Positions 1-13,531 of a DNA stretch of 64,000 bases are shown here, one piece after another (positions within the stretch are counted from its first letter, which is position 1; each line of letters starts with the position of its first letter). This stretch comes from JADJXM01 sp937967285. Its GTDB lineage: Bacteria; Acidobacteriota; Blastocatellia; RBC074. Under the pieces are notes generated by a model, which searched no databases, was not told the origin of the DNA, and saw only the letters and a list, made by a program, of their open reading frames with translations. The stretch spans positions 62,001-126,000 of the forward strand of contig JBFWQI010000003.1 of NCBI GenBank assembly GCA_050249535.1, given 5' to 3'. Position numbers and translations under genes: made by a program.

Positions 1-553
1 TCGCCTTCCCCTCGTCCGACGGCAGCGGTCGCATCTTCTCGCGGGCGCCTTCATGAATGACGCGGATCTTCTCGGGCCGCGTCCCCATGATTTTGACGAT
101 CTCCTGTTTAGTCCATTCGCTCGGCGCGATGATCCGCGTCGCGCGCCGCATCATGATCGGCATTCTGCGACGGCCGCGGCACACGTTGTCCGATTCGTGC
201 GTCCCCGACTGCGTCAGCAGCGACATATCATGCACCGTCACCACCGTGGGGCAGGGCGCGATGACCGGAACGCAGTAGTTGGTTCCGTGAAAAACATCGA
301 CCGGCGAGATCTGCAGAAAGGACGGCAGCCCGACCAGCCACCACTTTCTGAAGATGGAGCGGACAGGAATATATCGTTTGCTCAGGTTCGCCGGTTTGCC
401 GTCGCAGGGATCGAATTCGAAATCGAAGGGCGAGAAGAGTTCGTACTGATGATCCGTGTGAACCCGCGCCAGCCATTCGGCCAGCGCATCCGTGTAATGC
501 CCGATCCCGGTCTTGGCGGCGACCAATGGGATAGCGTCAAGCGCAACTCGCAT
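1..553 (-). CDS. Glycosyltransferase family 4, N-terminal part (runs off the window)
   Basis: The reverse strand is open from an ATG at 553 to the window edge (184 residues, no stop), so only the acceptor-side Rossmann half is present. The N-terminus has the GT4 mannosyltransferase-type signature TGIGHYT at residues 15-21, followed by FHGTNY, a TVHDMS strand and the helix APSEWTKQEIV that normally precedes the nucleotide-sugar domain. Such enzymes transfer a sugar from a nucleotide donor to lipid-linked or capsular glycans at the inner face of the membrane. The UDP/GDP-binding half lies outside the window. There is no Shine-Dalgarno; a promoter-like TTGAAA-17-TAATCT ends 8 nt before the ATG, so the mRNA may be leaderless. 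Divergent from the methyltransferase at 850, with an inverted-arm element between them. Confidence 0.85.
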   Translation of the reverse strand, partial: MRVALDAIPLVAAKTGIGHYTDALAEWLARVHTDHQYELFSPFDFEFDPCDGKPANLSKRYIPVRSIFRKWWLVGLPSFLQISPVDVFHGTNYCVPVIAPCPTVVTVHDMSLLTQSGTHESDNVCRGRRRMPIMMRRATRIIAPSEWTKQEIVKIMGTRPEKIRVIHEGAREKMRPLPSDEGKA

Positions 554-561
554 AGGTTCAA

Positions 562-590
562 AGATTACCTTCAGAGCGGTTTTATTTCAA
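562..590 (-). promoter_or_regulatory. Sigma70-like promoter of the GT4 gene
   Basis: On the minus strand TTGAAA (585-590) and TAATCT (562-567) are 17 nt apart. The -10 ends 8 nt before the ATG at 553, so the expected transcription start coincides with the start codon. The -10 is only TAnnnT, so this is a prediction. Confidence 0.4.
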
Positions 591-601
591 TTCCCGGGTT
601 T

Positions 602-844
<243 letters not shown>

Positions 845-849
845 TACTC

Positions 850-1881
850 ATGAGCATCGAAGAGATCAGAAAAGACATAGATCAAATAGCCGCCGAGCAG
901 CGCGAGAAGCTGGAGGGCGGATCGTGGTGGCACAGCATCGACCTCGGCGGAGGCCGGATTACTCCGGGCGTTCATTCGATCGAGGAGCTGCGCGGCAACT
1001 ACGAGAGATTCGGTCTTCCCGCGGACCTGACCGGCAGGCGGCTGCTCGACGTCGGCTGCTGGGACGGCTTCTACAGTTTCGAGAGCGAGCGGAGGGGGGC
1101 GGATGTCACCTCGGTCGACTGCTGGCGTCCGGAGAATTTCTTCATTGCCCGCGAGGCGCTCGGCTCCGCCGTCGAGTTCCGCGAGATGAGCGTCTACGAG
1201 CTTTCACGCAGGGATCTCGGCGCCTTCGATATCGTCCTCTTTCTGGGCGTGCTCTATCATCTGCGCCACCCGTTGCTGGCGCTCGAGCGGATCTGCGAGC
1301 TGACGCGCGAGACGGCGATCATCGAAACCCACGTCATCGACAGCGTTTTCCCGACTGAGCGGCCGATCATGGAGTTCTATGAGTTCGACCAGCTCGGCGG
1401 GCAATACGATAACTGGTGGGGGCCGAACGTGGAATGCCTCTCCCAGATGGCCCGCGCCGCGGGGTTCGCACGCGTCGAACTGATCAGACGCGAACCGACG
1501 CGCGCCACCATCCGCGCTCACCGCCGCTGGGACGACCGGCCGGCTGCCGTTGACCCGGGCCTGCGGATCCGGAAGGTCTTCAACGCGGTGACGATCGACG
1601 GGGCGATCCCGACGACCGGCAGGCACGCCTTCATCGGCATTCTGGTTGAAGGTCTGCGAGAGGATGTCCGCCGTTGGGATCTGCGGGTCGAGGTCGGAGG
1701 CTTCGGTACACACCCGATCTACATCGGTCCGTCAGGCGATCCCGCGGCCGCCGGTTTGACTCAGATCAATGTGCCGGTCCCGCCGGGGCTCGATCCGGGA
1801 CCGACGAGCCTTCGCCTCTGGCACGATGGCCGGCTTTCCGATGATGCCGATCTGATTCTGGTGAAGGGGACGGACTGGTAG
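850..1881 (+). CDS. CmoB-like (DUF1698) SAM-dependent methyltransferase with C-terminal beta-rich extension
   Basis: 343 residues. The SAM-binding motif I is LLDVGCWDGFYSF near residue 75, followed by an acidic strand end (TSVDCW) and the LGVLYHLRHP segment typical of the CmoB/Methyltransf_9 group. CmoB proper makes wobble uridine cmo5U from carboxy-SAM, but many relatives act on glycans or small molecules, so the substrate is not assigned. Residues about 240-343 form an extra Ile/Val/Gly-rich, probably Ig-like domain absent from E. coli CmoB. The divergent glycosyltransferase suggests a role in polysaccharide decoration (inference). The ATG lies just after the R1 arm and has no Shine-Dalgarno. 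Confidence 0.82.
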   Translation: MSIEEIRKDIDQIAAEQREKLEGGSWWHSIDLGGGRITPGVHSIEELRGNYERFGLPADLTGRRLLDVGCWDGFYSFESERRGADVTSVDCWRPENFFIAREALGSAVEFREMSVYELSRRDLGAFDIVLFLGVLYHLRHPLLALERICELTRETAIIETHVIDSVFPTERPIMEFYEFDQLGGQYDNWWGPNVECLSQMARAAGFARVELIRREPTRATIRAHRRWDDRPAAVDPGLRIRKVFNAVTIDGAIPTTGRHAFIGILVEGLREDVRRWDLRVEVGGFGTHPIYIGPSGDPAAAGLTQINVPVPPGLDPGPTSLRLWHDGRLSDDADLILVKGTDW

Positions 1882-1906
1882 GATTGCTTTTATCCAAAAA
1901 GGATTA

Positions 1907-1998
1907 TTTATCCACGAAGGGTCACTAAGTATCGGAACGCATCGATCAATTTTTCTGAAGGACTTCTTTGTGAGCCTTCGTGTCCCTTCGTGGATAAA
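1907..1998. repeat. Inverted-arm intergenic element R2
   Basis: Arms 1907-1925 and 1980-1998 are reverse complements at 18 of 19 positions (core ATCCACGAAGGG). The right side carries extra degenerate CCTTCGTG units (about 1965-1990). It sits between convergent stops, so transcripts from either side would end in a hairpin. Confidence 0.8.
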
Positions 1999-2011
1999 AA
2001 GTTCAAACTGA

Positions 2012-2683
2012 TCAGAATGCCGGGACCTTGACGTCGCGTTCGAATCTGATGCGAAGGATGGTGCCGGGTTGAAGTTTGATGTCGTTGCCCTTGGTCATCA
2101 GCACGCCGCCGGCAGCTCCGACGCCGATCGCGCCGGCGAGGCCGCCGAGCCCTCCGCCCGCGGCTCCGATGATCATGCCGCCGAGGGTTCCGAGCCCACC
2201 GCCGAGGCCGGCGTTACGCGCCGTGCGGCCTCCGCTCCGGCCAGCCCCGACCTTGCCTTCGTCGTTCTTGGCCTTCATTTTTTCATCGTTTCCGTAATCG
2301 TCGATAGCTGTGACGACGGTCGATATCTTCTCGGTTCCGTAAGACATCCGCATGGTCTCGAAGACGATCGTCATGCTCGCCTCGCGCTGCGGGCGTTTCG
2401 CCGCCTGGACCTGGGTCACGCGGCCGATGAATTCGGTGCCGCGCGGAATGGCTGTTCTGCCGTCCTCGCTTCTGACGGCCTCGTAGAGGACCGCGACCAC
2501 CTCATCGCCCACCTCGTTGATCTTCGAGCTGAGCTGCGTCTGCAGGGACAGGCGGGCCGCGGCGCCCTGGGCCACGACCATGTTGATATCCCTGGCCGGG
2601 CGCTCATCATCCTGTGCCAGTGCGGGGACGCTCACCATCGCGAACGCCGCCAGCAATAAGACCGGCGTCAAAAACTTCCTCAT
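2012..2683 (-). CDS. Secreted glycine-zipper protein of unknown function
   Basis: 223 residues from the ATG at 2683, preceded by GGAGGTAATA; the GTG at 2695 overlaps this ribosome-binding site and is rejected. Residues 1-24 form a signal peptide ending ALA-Q. The middle (about 35-140) is beta-rich and resembles secreted proteins with a GTEFIGRVTQ-type TrbI/VirB10-like beta segment (tentative). Residues about 160-205 are a long Gly/Ala run (GGGLGTLGGMIIGAAGG), a glycine zipper that could insert into a membrane or mediate oligomerisation. The protein is probably in the periplasm or outer membrane. It shares its direction with the small gene upstream. Function unknown. Confidence 0.75.
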   Translation of the reverse strand: MRKFLTPVLLLAAFAMVSVPALAQDDERPARDINMVVAQGAAARLSLQTQLSSKINEVGDEVVAVLYEAVRSEDGRTAIPRGTEFIGRVTQVQAAKRPQREASMTIVFETMRMSYGTEKISTVVTAIDDYGNDEKMKAKNDEGKVGAGRSGGRTARNAGLGGGLGTLGGMIIGAAGGGLGGLAGAIGVGAAGGVLMTKGNDIKLQPGTILRIRFERDVKVPAF

Positions 2684-2710
2684 TATTACCTCCACTGATT
2701 CTGAGTCCGG

Positions 2711-3010
2711 TTACCAGCGCTTCTTCTGGTCGCTGCGCCGCACCTCGTCGATTTCGTAATCGCGAACGCGGTTCCGGTCGCCTTGCTGCTCCTCGACCTC
2801 GCTCGCGCCGGCAGCCCTCCGCAGCAGCCTCAGCGCTCCGTCGCGCGACTTCTTGATCTCTTTCCGCCCGTCCTCGAACTGAATCTCGACGGCGGCGCCG
2901 CCCTCGAGCAACCTGACGATCTCGCCATACGCGATGCCCGAGCCGAAAGCGTATGAAATCTCGTCGCCGATACCGTAATTCGTCGTCCTCGTTTTGTTTG
3001 ATCCGACCAT
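2711..3010 (-). CDS. Small cytoplasmic protein, unknown
   Basis: 99 residues. The ATG at 3010 has AAGGAAGGACATC upstream and is preferred to the longer frame starting at 3115, whose first 35 residues look non-coding. Residues 1-60 have beta-strand periodicity (GIGDEISYAFGSGIAYGEIV, then VEIQFEDGRKEI), suggesting a small barrel such as an SH3-like fold. The last 35 residues are charged and probably disordered. No signal peptide, no Cys or His cluster. No recognised family; 27 bp upstream of the secreted glycine-zipper gene, so the two may be co-transcribed. Confidence 0.6.
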   Translation of the reverse strand: MVGSNKTRTTNYGIGDEISYAFGSGIAYGEIVRLLEGGAAVEIQFEDGRKEIKKSRDGALRLLRRAAGASEVEEQQGDRNRVRDYEIDEVRRSDQKKRW

Positions 3011-3138
3011 GATGTCCTTCCTTGTCTCCAGAATTCGCATCATTATTATAGCCGTTTCAATGATCGGCTGCACGCCTCTTATTTCTCTGCTCACGAGGAG
3101 GGCGCATCGTTCCACAAATTGATCGATTTTAGAATGAT

Positions 3139-3854
3139 TTAACGATATGTGATCAGGCCGCCGGGCTCCAGGTGGTCGGTGCGATTGAATGAATCGAGGG
3201 AGATCCTGCCCCGGCCGAAGATGAAACCTGTCAGCGAACAGTTGCGAACCCGCCAGTTGATCTCGAGCGCCTTCATTTCAGGCGCATCCAGAACCTTCTG
3301 CACGGTCATGCCGATGACGCCTCCCGAAGTGAAGACCGCCACGTTCCGTCCGCCCTTTTCAGCGCCGATGATCCCGATGATTGCGCTCGACACGCGTTCC
3401 CTGAATGCGCTCCAGGATTCGACGCCGTCGATCTCCAGGCTGCCGGACTGCCAGACCCCGGTCAGGAATTCGAACATGTGCTGAAAATATCTGTTCCTGT
3501 CGGGCGCTTGACGGTTCGCCTCGAAATCGTCGATCAGCGCGCGAAAACGGCTGTCGCGACGAGCCAGCTCCGGCGCCAGCCTGTTGAGCAACCCGTCTGC
3601 GTCATATTCGTTGAATTCCGGGCGAGTTTCGATGCCCGGCCATGCGACCCCGGCGCGAGCGAAACTTTCACCGGCGATCTCAGCCGTCCTGATCTGCCGG
3701 GTCAGAGTGCCGGCGTAGACTTCGTCGAAACGCTCACCGAGATTGAGCCAGTACTCGCCGAGAACGCGCGCCTGCGCCTCGCCCGTCTCGGTCAACCGGT
3801 CACTCTCCCTGTCGAATGCCCGCGCCTGTCCGTGTCGGATCAATGTCAGTGTGC

Positions 3855-3858
<4 letters not shown>
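3139..3858 (-). CDS. Histidine phosphatase (phosphoglycerate mutase-like) family protein
   Basis: 239 residues from a GTG at 3858 that overlaps the stop of the SDR gene in a GTGA junction; this favours it over the ATG at 3906, which would overlap by 52 nt. The catalytic RHG motif is at residues 8-10 (TLIRHGQA), with a second-half FTSGGVIGM segment in the place of the usual xSHG motif; it lacks the His, so the active site may be incomplete or use another residue. Members remove phosphate through a phospho-His intermediate and act on sugars, nucleotides or proteins. Substrate not predictable. Translational coupling to the SDR suggests a shared pathway. Confidence 0.85.
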
Positions 3859-4637
<779 letters not shown>

Positions 4638-4694
4638 CGCTCGCTCCTGACGTTACTGTTTTTCAAACGGTGTCCGAATTATGCCTGTAAAATA

Positions 4695-4723
4695 TTGCTC
4701 CTGAAAATCCGTCCCTGTAAACT
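4695..4723 (+). promoter_or_regulatory. Weak promoter-like site of the methyltransferase-CHAT unit
   Basis: TTGCTC (4695-4700), 17-nt spacer, TAAACT (4718-4723). It ends 9 nt before the ATG at 4733, which has no Shine-Dalgarno, so a leaderless transcript is possible. The -35 is poor. Confidence 0.3.
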
Positions 4724-4732
4724 CGGTCTGGC

Positions 4733-5470
4733 ATGCCCGATCAAATCTACACTGATTATGACCAGTTTGCCTGGTTTTACAACAAGTACTGGGGCGGAGA
4801 ATTTTCGCGGCCGGCGCTGGCGATAATGAACATCGTTCTGCTGCCGCATCTGCCCGATCAGGCGCGGATACTCGATCTCTGCTGCGGAACAGGTCAGATC
4901 TCAGCCGGGCTTGTCGAGAAAGGCTATCGGGTGACCGGACTCGACGGATCGGAAGCGATGCTCGGGTTCGCCAGGCAGAACGCTCCCGATGCATGCTTCA
5001 TTCAGGGCGATGCTCGGGATTTCCGGTTCGACCATCGTTTCGATGCCGTCATCTCGCCGTTCGACAGTCTCAACCACCTGATGACGATCGACGATCTCGG
5101 TCGCGTCTTCCGCAATGTCAACGACGCGCTCGAGGCCGACGGGATCTTCTTCTTCGATCTCAATCTGGAGGAGGAGTTGGAATCCCAGGGCAACTCGATC
5201 AATATGGTCGGAGACGACCATGCCTGCATCGTCAATGCGGTGTATGATCCAGTAGAAAAGCTCAAGCGCTACGATGTTACGATGTTTCGCCTTGACGGCG
5301 ATGTCTGGCGCCGGTCGGACATCTCGCTCCATCAGCGCTATCACGAAACTCGAGAAGTGCTGCGGGCGCTGGCCGAGGCGGGATTTCACCGGGTCAGAAC
5401 CTACGACGCGAGAAGGGAATTCGGCTTCACGCTCAACGACGGGCGGATGTTCTATCTCGCACGCAAATAA
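4733..5470 (+). CDS. Class I SAM-dependent methyltransferase
   Basis: 245 residues. Motif I ILDLCCGTGQIS near residue 45, motif II acidic end GLDGSE, then GDARDF and the DAVISPFDSLNHL strand: a standard Rossmann methyltransferase of the YjhP/UbiE-like type acting on small molecules, lipids or proteins. The N-terminal DYDQFAWFYNKYWG segment is usual for this group. The stop is 24 bp before the CHAT gene on the same strand, so the two are probably co-transcribed. Whether it modifies the CHAT protein or its substrate is unknown. Confidence 0.9.
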   Translation: MPDQIYTDYDQFAWFYNKYWGGEFSRPALAIMNIVLLPHLPDQARILDLCCGTGQISAGLVEKGYRVTGLDGSEAMLGFARQNAPDACFIQGDARDFRFDHRFDAVISPFDSLNHLMTIDDLGRVFRNVNDALEADGIFFFDLNLEEELESQGNSINMVGDDHACIVNAVYDPVEKLKRYDVTMFRLDGDVWRRSDISLHQRYHETREVLRALAEAGFHRVRTYDARREFGFTLNDGRMFYLARK

Positions 5471-5494
5471 CTGCTCCGCTGATTGGAGGATCGA

Positions 5495-8400
5495 ATGACT
5501 ACCAGAATGATTCTTCCCGGACATCAGGTCCAGGATAAGCCGAAGATGGAAGCGCAGCTTCAGGATGAGCTGGATGGCTTTCTGGATGTCGATATCGTAG
5601 CCGCCAGCGAGGTGGATGTCCGGCAGCGGGGGACGGCGTCGGAGGAAGCGGTCGTCCTCGACAACGCCGAGGACGACGACATCGTCGAGATCGAGTTCGA
5701 CAACGGGGCAAGGCAGTGGGTCTCGGTGGCGCAGCTCCGCGAGGACCTCGAACAGACTGGGCTCAAGCGCGGCGCTTCGCGCGAGCTGGCGCTGCCGTCG
5801 ATGCTTCGTCAGGAAGGTGCGACCAGAGGGCTGCTGACCGACCTCGGCGTCAAGGCTCTCAAGCTGATCAGGACGAAGCTGCCTGATGAGATCGAATCGA
5901 AGATCGCCGACGAGATCAAGGACATGACCGTCGGACTGGCTGCCGACAAGGCGGCGCTCAGGATCGCGGGTTATTTCGAGGACAAGCTCAATCCGGGCGG
6001 TCCGGGGTTGTATCGATTCACCGATCCGCAGCTTCTCGGCGAAAAGGTCGGCCGCAAGGATCTGGACAATAAAGCGCCGTGGCTGCTCTTCCTGCACGGG
6101 ACGGCTTCGACCTCGACTGGCAGCTTCAGCCGGCTCGGGGCGATGCACAGCTTCGACAAGCTGGGACTCGAAAATTCGCCCGAGTGGAATTCGCTCAAAA
6201 CCTTCTACAACGACCGGATACTCGGTTTCGAGCATCGGACGTTCACCGAATCGCCGTTCCTCAATGCTCTGCAGGCGGTCGAGAATCTCCCCGACGGAAC
6301 GAGGCTGCATCTCGTCTCCCATTCGCGTGGCGGCCTGGTCGGAGAACTGCTCTGCCTCGGGATGGTCGACGCGCTCGGCGACCCGGCACGTGCAAAAGAC
6401 CTGCTCGACCTGCTGAGCAAGCCCTTCGAAAAGGGCGGGCGCAAGGAAGAGATCAAACAACTGGCGGCGCTGATCGAAGCGCTCGTCGGTAAGAGGATTC
6501 AGGTCGAGAAGTTCGTCAGGGTCGCCTGCCCGGCGCGCGGAACGACGCTGCTCTCAGGCAGACTCGACCTCTATCTCTCATCGATCCTCAACGTGATCGG
6601 CCTGATTCCGTGGCTCAAGGCCAGTCCGACCTACAAGTTCGTCAAGGCCATTCTGCTGGAGCTGGCCAAGCGGAGGACCGATCCCGAGGTTCTGCCGGGT
6701 ATCGAGGCGATGCTGCCGACATCGCCGCTCGTCTACATGCTCAATGCGCTCGATCTGCAGACCAGCGCGGGACTGGCGGTCATCAGCGGCGATATCGAGG
6801 GCGGAGATCTGCTCGACCGCCTGAAGATCTTCATGACCGACGTCTACTACCGTGAGGACCACGATCTGGTGGTCAACACGGCCGCCATGTCCGGAGGGAT
6901 GAAGCGCGACCAGAACGCTTTCATCTATTTCGACAAGGGGGCGGAGGTCAGCCATTTCAGCTACTTCAAGAACCACAACACGCGTTCCAGGCTGGCCGGC
7001 TGGCTGACTTCGGCCGAGGCGGGGGCGGGAACCGCCGAGAGGCTGGGTTTCACCGAGATCAAGCCGGCGAAGGATTATCAGGCCCCGGTCCGGGCGGATC
7101 GGGCCGCCCAAACGCAGGATCTTCCGGTGGTCTTCGTACTGCCCGGGATCATGGGAACGCATCTCAAGGTTGGAGACGACCGGATCTGGCTCGATCCGGT
7201 GTCGCTTGCGCTGGGCAAGATGGGCAGGTTGAAGTATGGCTCCCGGGTGACGCCTGAAGCTCTGGTGCCGAGCGCGTATGAACGGCTGATCGACTTTCTC
7301 GGTTTCAGATATCAGGTGATCCCGTTTCCTTACGACTGGAGGCTCTCCGTCAGGGACTCGGCCGCACTGCTTGCCGATGAGGTGAGCCGGCAGCTCAAGT
7401 CGCACCGCCGGAGCATTCGTTTCGTCGCCCACTCGATGGGCGGTCTGGTTATGCGGGCGATGATCGCGCTTCACGGGGACGTCTGGAAAGAACTCTGTTC
7501 GAGGGATGCCCGCGTCGTTCTTCTCGGCACGCCGAGCGAGGGGTCTTTCGTCATTCCGCAACTGCTTGCGGGCCGCGAGAAGATGCTCAAGATGCTGGCG
7601 CTGCTTGATCTGCGTAACGACAGTAAGGACCTGATCAGGATCATTCGCGACTATCCTGGAATCCTCGAGATGCTGCCCGAGGAGATGCTCGAATCCGGAT
7701 ACTGGAACGGTCTGAAGGATATCGAACGGCCGACCGATGCCTCGCTCACCGCCGCGCGCAACCTGCGGAAGGATATGAGGGGAGCGATCGACCGCGAACG
7801 TATGTTCTACGTCGCCGGGACCGCGCCCAGCACTCCGTCGGGGCTGAAGATGGAGAACGGAAAGCTCGTCTTCGCGGGCACGACCGACGGAGATGGCCGC
7901 GTCACTTACAAGATGGGGCTGATCGAGGGCGTCGCCACATGGTATTCCGACGCGCAGCACGGCGATCTGGCCGATCATTCGCCGTCTTTTCCGGCGCTGG
8001 TCGACCTGCTCGATCAGGGCAAAACCGAGAGGTTGTCGAGAGCGCCGAGGGTTCGCCGCGGCGTGCCGACCGAACACACGCTGACCGAAGAGGTGCCGCA
8101 GGAGTTTCCGGACAGCGATGATCTGATCGCGGCCGCACTCGGCCAGAGCCGGAAACGGATCCGCATCGAAGAGCCGCATACGATTCAGATTTCAGTCGCA
8201 AACGGGCACCTCCGCGAGGCCCGGTATCCGATTGCCGTCGGCCATTACAAGGGCGACGTCATCACCGGCGCCGAGAGGGTGATCGACAATCAGCTCGATA
8301 ACCAGCTTTCGCAACTCTTCCAGATGGGAATCTATCCGGGCGAGGACGGGACGCTCGAAATCCTGAGAAATCACAAACCGGGGTTGCCCGGCGCGATGGT

Positions 8401-10915
8401 CATCGGGTTCGGCGAAATGGGCGAGATCACGCCGGAGAAGGTTCGCTCCGGCGTTACGGCCGCCGCCCTGCGCAATGCGCTGCGGGTTCTCAATGACGCC
8501 CGTTCAAACACTTCTGATGGCTGGGTCTCGGCGGGATTCAGCTCGCTGCTTCTGGGAAGCTACAGCAGCGGACAGGTGACGGTGCAGTCATCGGTCAGCG
8601 CGATCATTCAGGGAGCTCTGCTGGCCAACAAGTCGCTTCAGGCCCAGGGTCTGTGGGACAAGGTCAGGATCGATGCGATCGAGATCATCGAATTGTACGA
8701 GGATATCGCCACCGAGGCGATCAATTCCGTGGCTCGACTGGTCGAGCGGCCGCCGGTCGAACTGGCGGCCAATGAGCTGCTCGAACTTGTCCCGCCTTAC
8801 CTGCGAATGCTCAGCGCCCGGCTGCCGCAGCGCCCGGCCGATCAGTACTCGTCGGGCTGGTGGCGGCGGGTCAAGGTCTCAGTGGCGGACACGGATGCCG
8901 GCGTTGACGTTTCTGAGAGGAAGCTCCGCTTCACCATCCTGACCGATCGGGCGCGGGCAGAGGAGGAGGAACAGGTCTCTCAACGCCGCCTGGTCGACAG
9001 CTTCATCAGCAATGCCATCACCAAACCGTTTTACGACGAGAAGCTCAGTTCGACGCTCTTCGAGCTGATGGTTCCCAATGTCTACAAGGATCAACTGGTC
9101 TCACAGGGCAACATCCTGCTGGTCGTCGACAGCGAGGCGGCCAATTATCCCTGGGAGCTGATGGCGGCGCGCGGTCGCTCGGGCGTCAGGCCGCTGGCCT
9201 GCGATCGCGGGATCATCAGGCAGCTCGTGACCGGTCAGTACCGCCAGAATCCGCAGTCGGCCAAGGGGCGCAACGCTCTGATCGTCGGGGATCCGATCCT
9301 CAACGACAAGCGGTTCGTTCAGCTCGACGGAGCGCGGGCAGAGGCTGAGATGGCGGCCGGAACGCTTGGCTCGAGTTTCGACGTCACCTCGCTGATCAAC
9401 AGCGGGCCGCTCCCGATCATCAGCACCATCTTCGAACGCGATTATCGGATCATCCACCTGGCCGGCCACGGTCATTACGATCCGGACCATCCCGTCAACA
9501 GCGGGATGGTCCTCGGTGACGGGATGTGGCTCAGTTCGGCCGAATTCCGTCAGATGCGTGTCGTTCCCGATTTCGTCTTCATCAACTGCTGCCATCTGGG
9601 CAAGGTCGACGCCCCGACCCCGCCGCAGGAGAGCAAGGACAACAAGGTCGAAAGTTCCAACAAACTGGCTGCCAGCATCTCGCAGGAACTGATCAGCATG
9701 GGAGTCAAGGCCGTCGTCGCCGCCGGCTGGGCGGTCGACGACGCGGCCGCGCTAACTTTCGCCGAGACCTTCTACGACAATCTGCTCCGCAACGAAACCT
9801 TCGGAGACTCGATCCTCGCCGCCCGCAAGCGGACCTGGGAACTTCACCGGACAAGCAATACCTGGGGCGCCTATCAGTGCTACGGCAATCCGGATTTCAG
9901 GCTCAACAACCTCGGCGGAGGAGTCACCCGCTACACCGAGGAGCCGCTGCCCAGATCGAAGCGCGAGTATCGCAATCAGATCCGCAATATCATCCGGCAG
10001 TCGGGATTCTCCGACAGCGAAGCGATGGGACTGCTCCGAAATCAGCTCGGAGACGTCGAGCGAAGCCTGCCGCCCATCTGGGCGGACGGCGAGCTGCTCA
10101 GCCTCTTCGGAGAAGCCTGGATTTCACTCGGAGAATTCGAGAAGGGAATAGATGCCTACCGCCGGGCCGTTCGCGACAACGAAGGCAGAATAACCCTCTA
10201 CAGCCTCCAGCAGTTCGCCAATATGCTCGCCAAGTACGGAAGGATTCTGGCCAAAAAGGCGAAATCAGGATCGGCCCGGGAGAAGACGAAAACAGAAGCC
10301 TTATCGATCGAACTGCTTCAGGAGGCCGAGGCCCTGCTCGATGCTCTGCGCGCAATCACGAGCACGCCCGAGCTGCTCTCGATCTCCGCCAGCCTCTACA
10401 AGAACTGGGCCCGGATCGACGAGAAGAATCGTCTCGGCCTGATTCGCCAGGCCGAGGATTTCTACCACCAGGCTTACGAACTCTCCGCCACGACGGGCGG
10501 TCAACCCGATCCCTACCCCGGGCTCAACTGGCTGACCTGCCGTTACATCGCAGACTATCTCTCGCAGGGAAAACGTAAGAGCGCCAAATCTGCCGGACAG
10601 GACAAACTGATGAAGGCCGAGATCGAAAGTATCAGGGAACTCGCCGCCGGAACCTCCCGGTCGGATAATATCTGGTACCGGATATACCATCCCGATGCGG
10701 AGCTCTTCTACCACCTGATCGGGGAGACGCTGACTCCAAGAACGGCGCGCGCGCTCATCGAGAAGTACAACTTCGCGCTCAAAGAGAGGGCAAGTCGAGA
10801 GGACCTCGATACCGTCCGCGGGCAGTTCAATTTCATCATCGAGATGCTCTCATCGACCGGCGAGAGATTCTCCGATACCCGCGGCTTGCTCGAAAATATC
10901 AGGGATTCCTTAAAT

Positions 10916-10921
<6 letters not shown>
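5495..10921 (+). CDS. Giant protein: two alpha/beta hydrolases + M17-N-like module + CHAT caspase-like protease + TPR-like tail
   Basis: 1808 residues from the ATG at 5495 (GGAGG at 5485-5489; the TTG at 5483 overlaps that site). No signal peptide; cytoplasmic. Modules: small acidic N-domain (about 1-165); hydrolase 1 with oxyanion His201-Gly202 and nucleophile Ser277 (SHSRGG); hydrolase 2 of LCAT/PGAP1 type with PGIMG at 550-554, Ser647 (AHSMGG), Asp800 in GDG and candidate His822; a segment about 893-1085 with VIGFGEMGEITPEKV, resembling the macro-like N-domain of M17 aminopeptidases (tentative); CHAT protease about 1180-1470 with PWELM, catalytic His1325 (LAGHGH) and Cys1366 (INCCHLG); a helical, TPR-like C-terminus. 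CHAT enzymes are caspase-related Cys proteases; here one is fused to two esterase/lipase-type domains. The TAG stop lies in the first unit of repeat R3. Role unknown; a regulated proteolysis or death effector is inference. Confidence 0.93.
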
Positions 10922-13288
<2,367 letters not shown>

Positions 13289-13531
13289 TTCCCTCGACCT
13301 CTACCCGTTGATTAGATTTTCATTGAAGAACTTCCGCAGACAATGCAGGCCGTCGGCCCGCACTCCCCATTCACTAAATGAGCGAATATCGGAATTGCGC
13401 ATATTAATGGATGCGTGCGTGCGGGTCAGTATTAATCCTATGGGTGGTCGTTTCCGGCGGATGGGCGGCGGGCTGAGGCGGATGGACGGAAGGCGGCCGG
13501 GCACGGGGCAGTTCCCATGCCCGGCAATTAC

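Noticed and set aside
2076..2297. Pro/Ala-rich plus-strand ORF
   Set aside because: Complement of the glycine-zipper segment of the secreted protein.
4901..6460. Long minus-strand open frame (519 codons)
   Set aside because: It crosses two plus-strand genes with clear domains and has Arg/Asp-rich composition typical of a GC-rich shadow.
6578..8179. Long minus-strand open frame inside the CHAT gene
   Set aside because: Antisense shadow of the hydrolase domains; no recognisable motif or ribosome-binding site.
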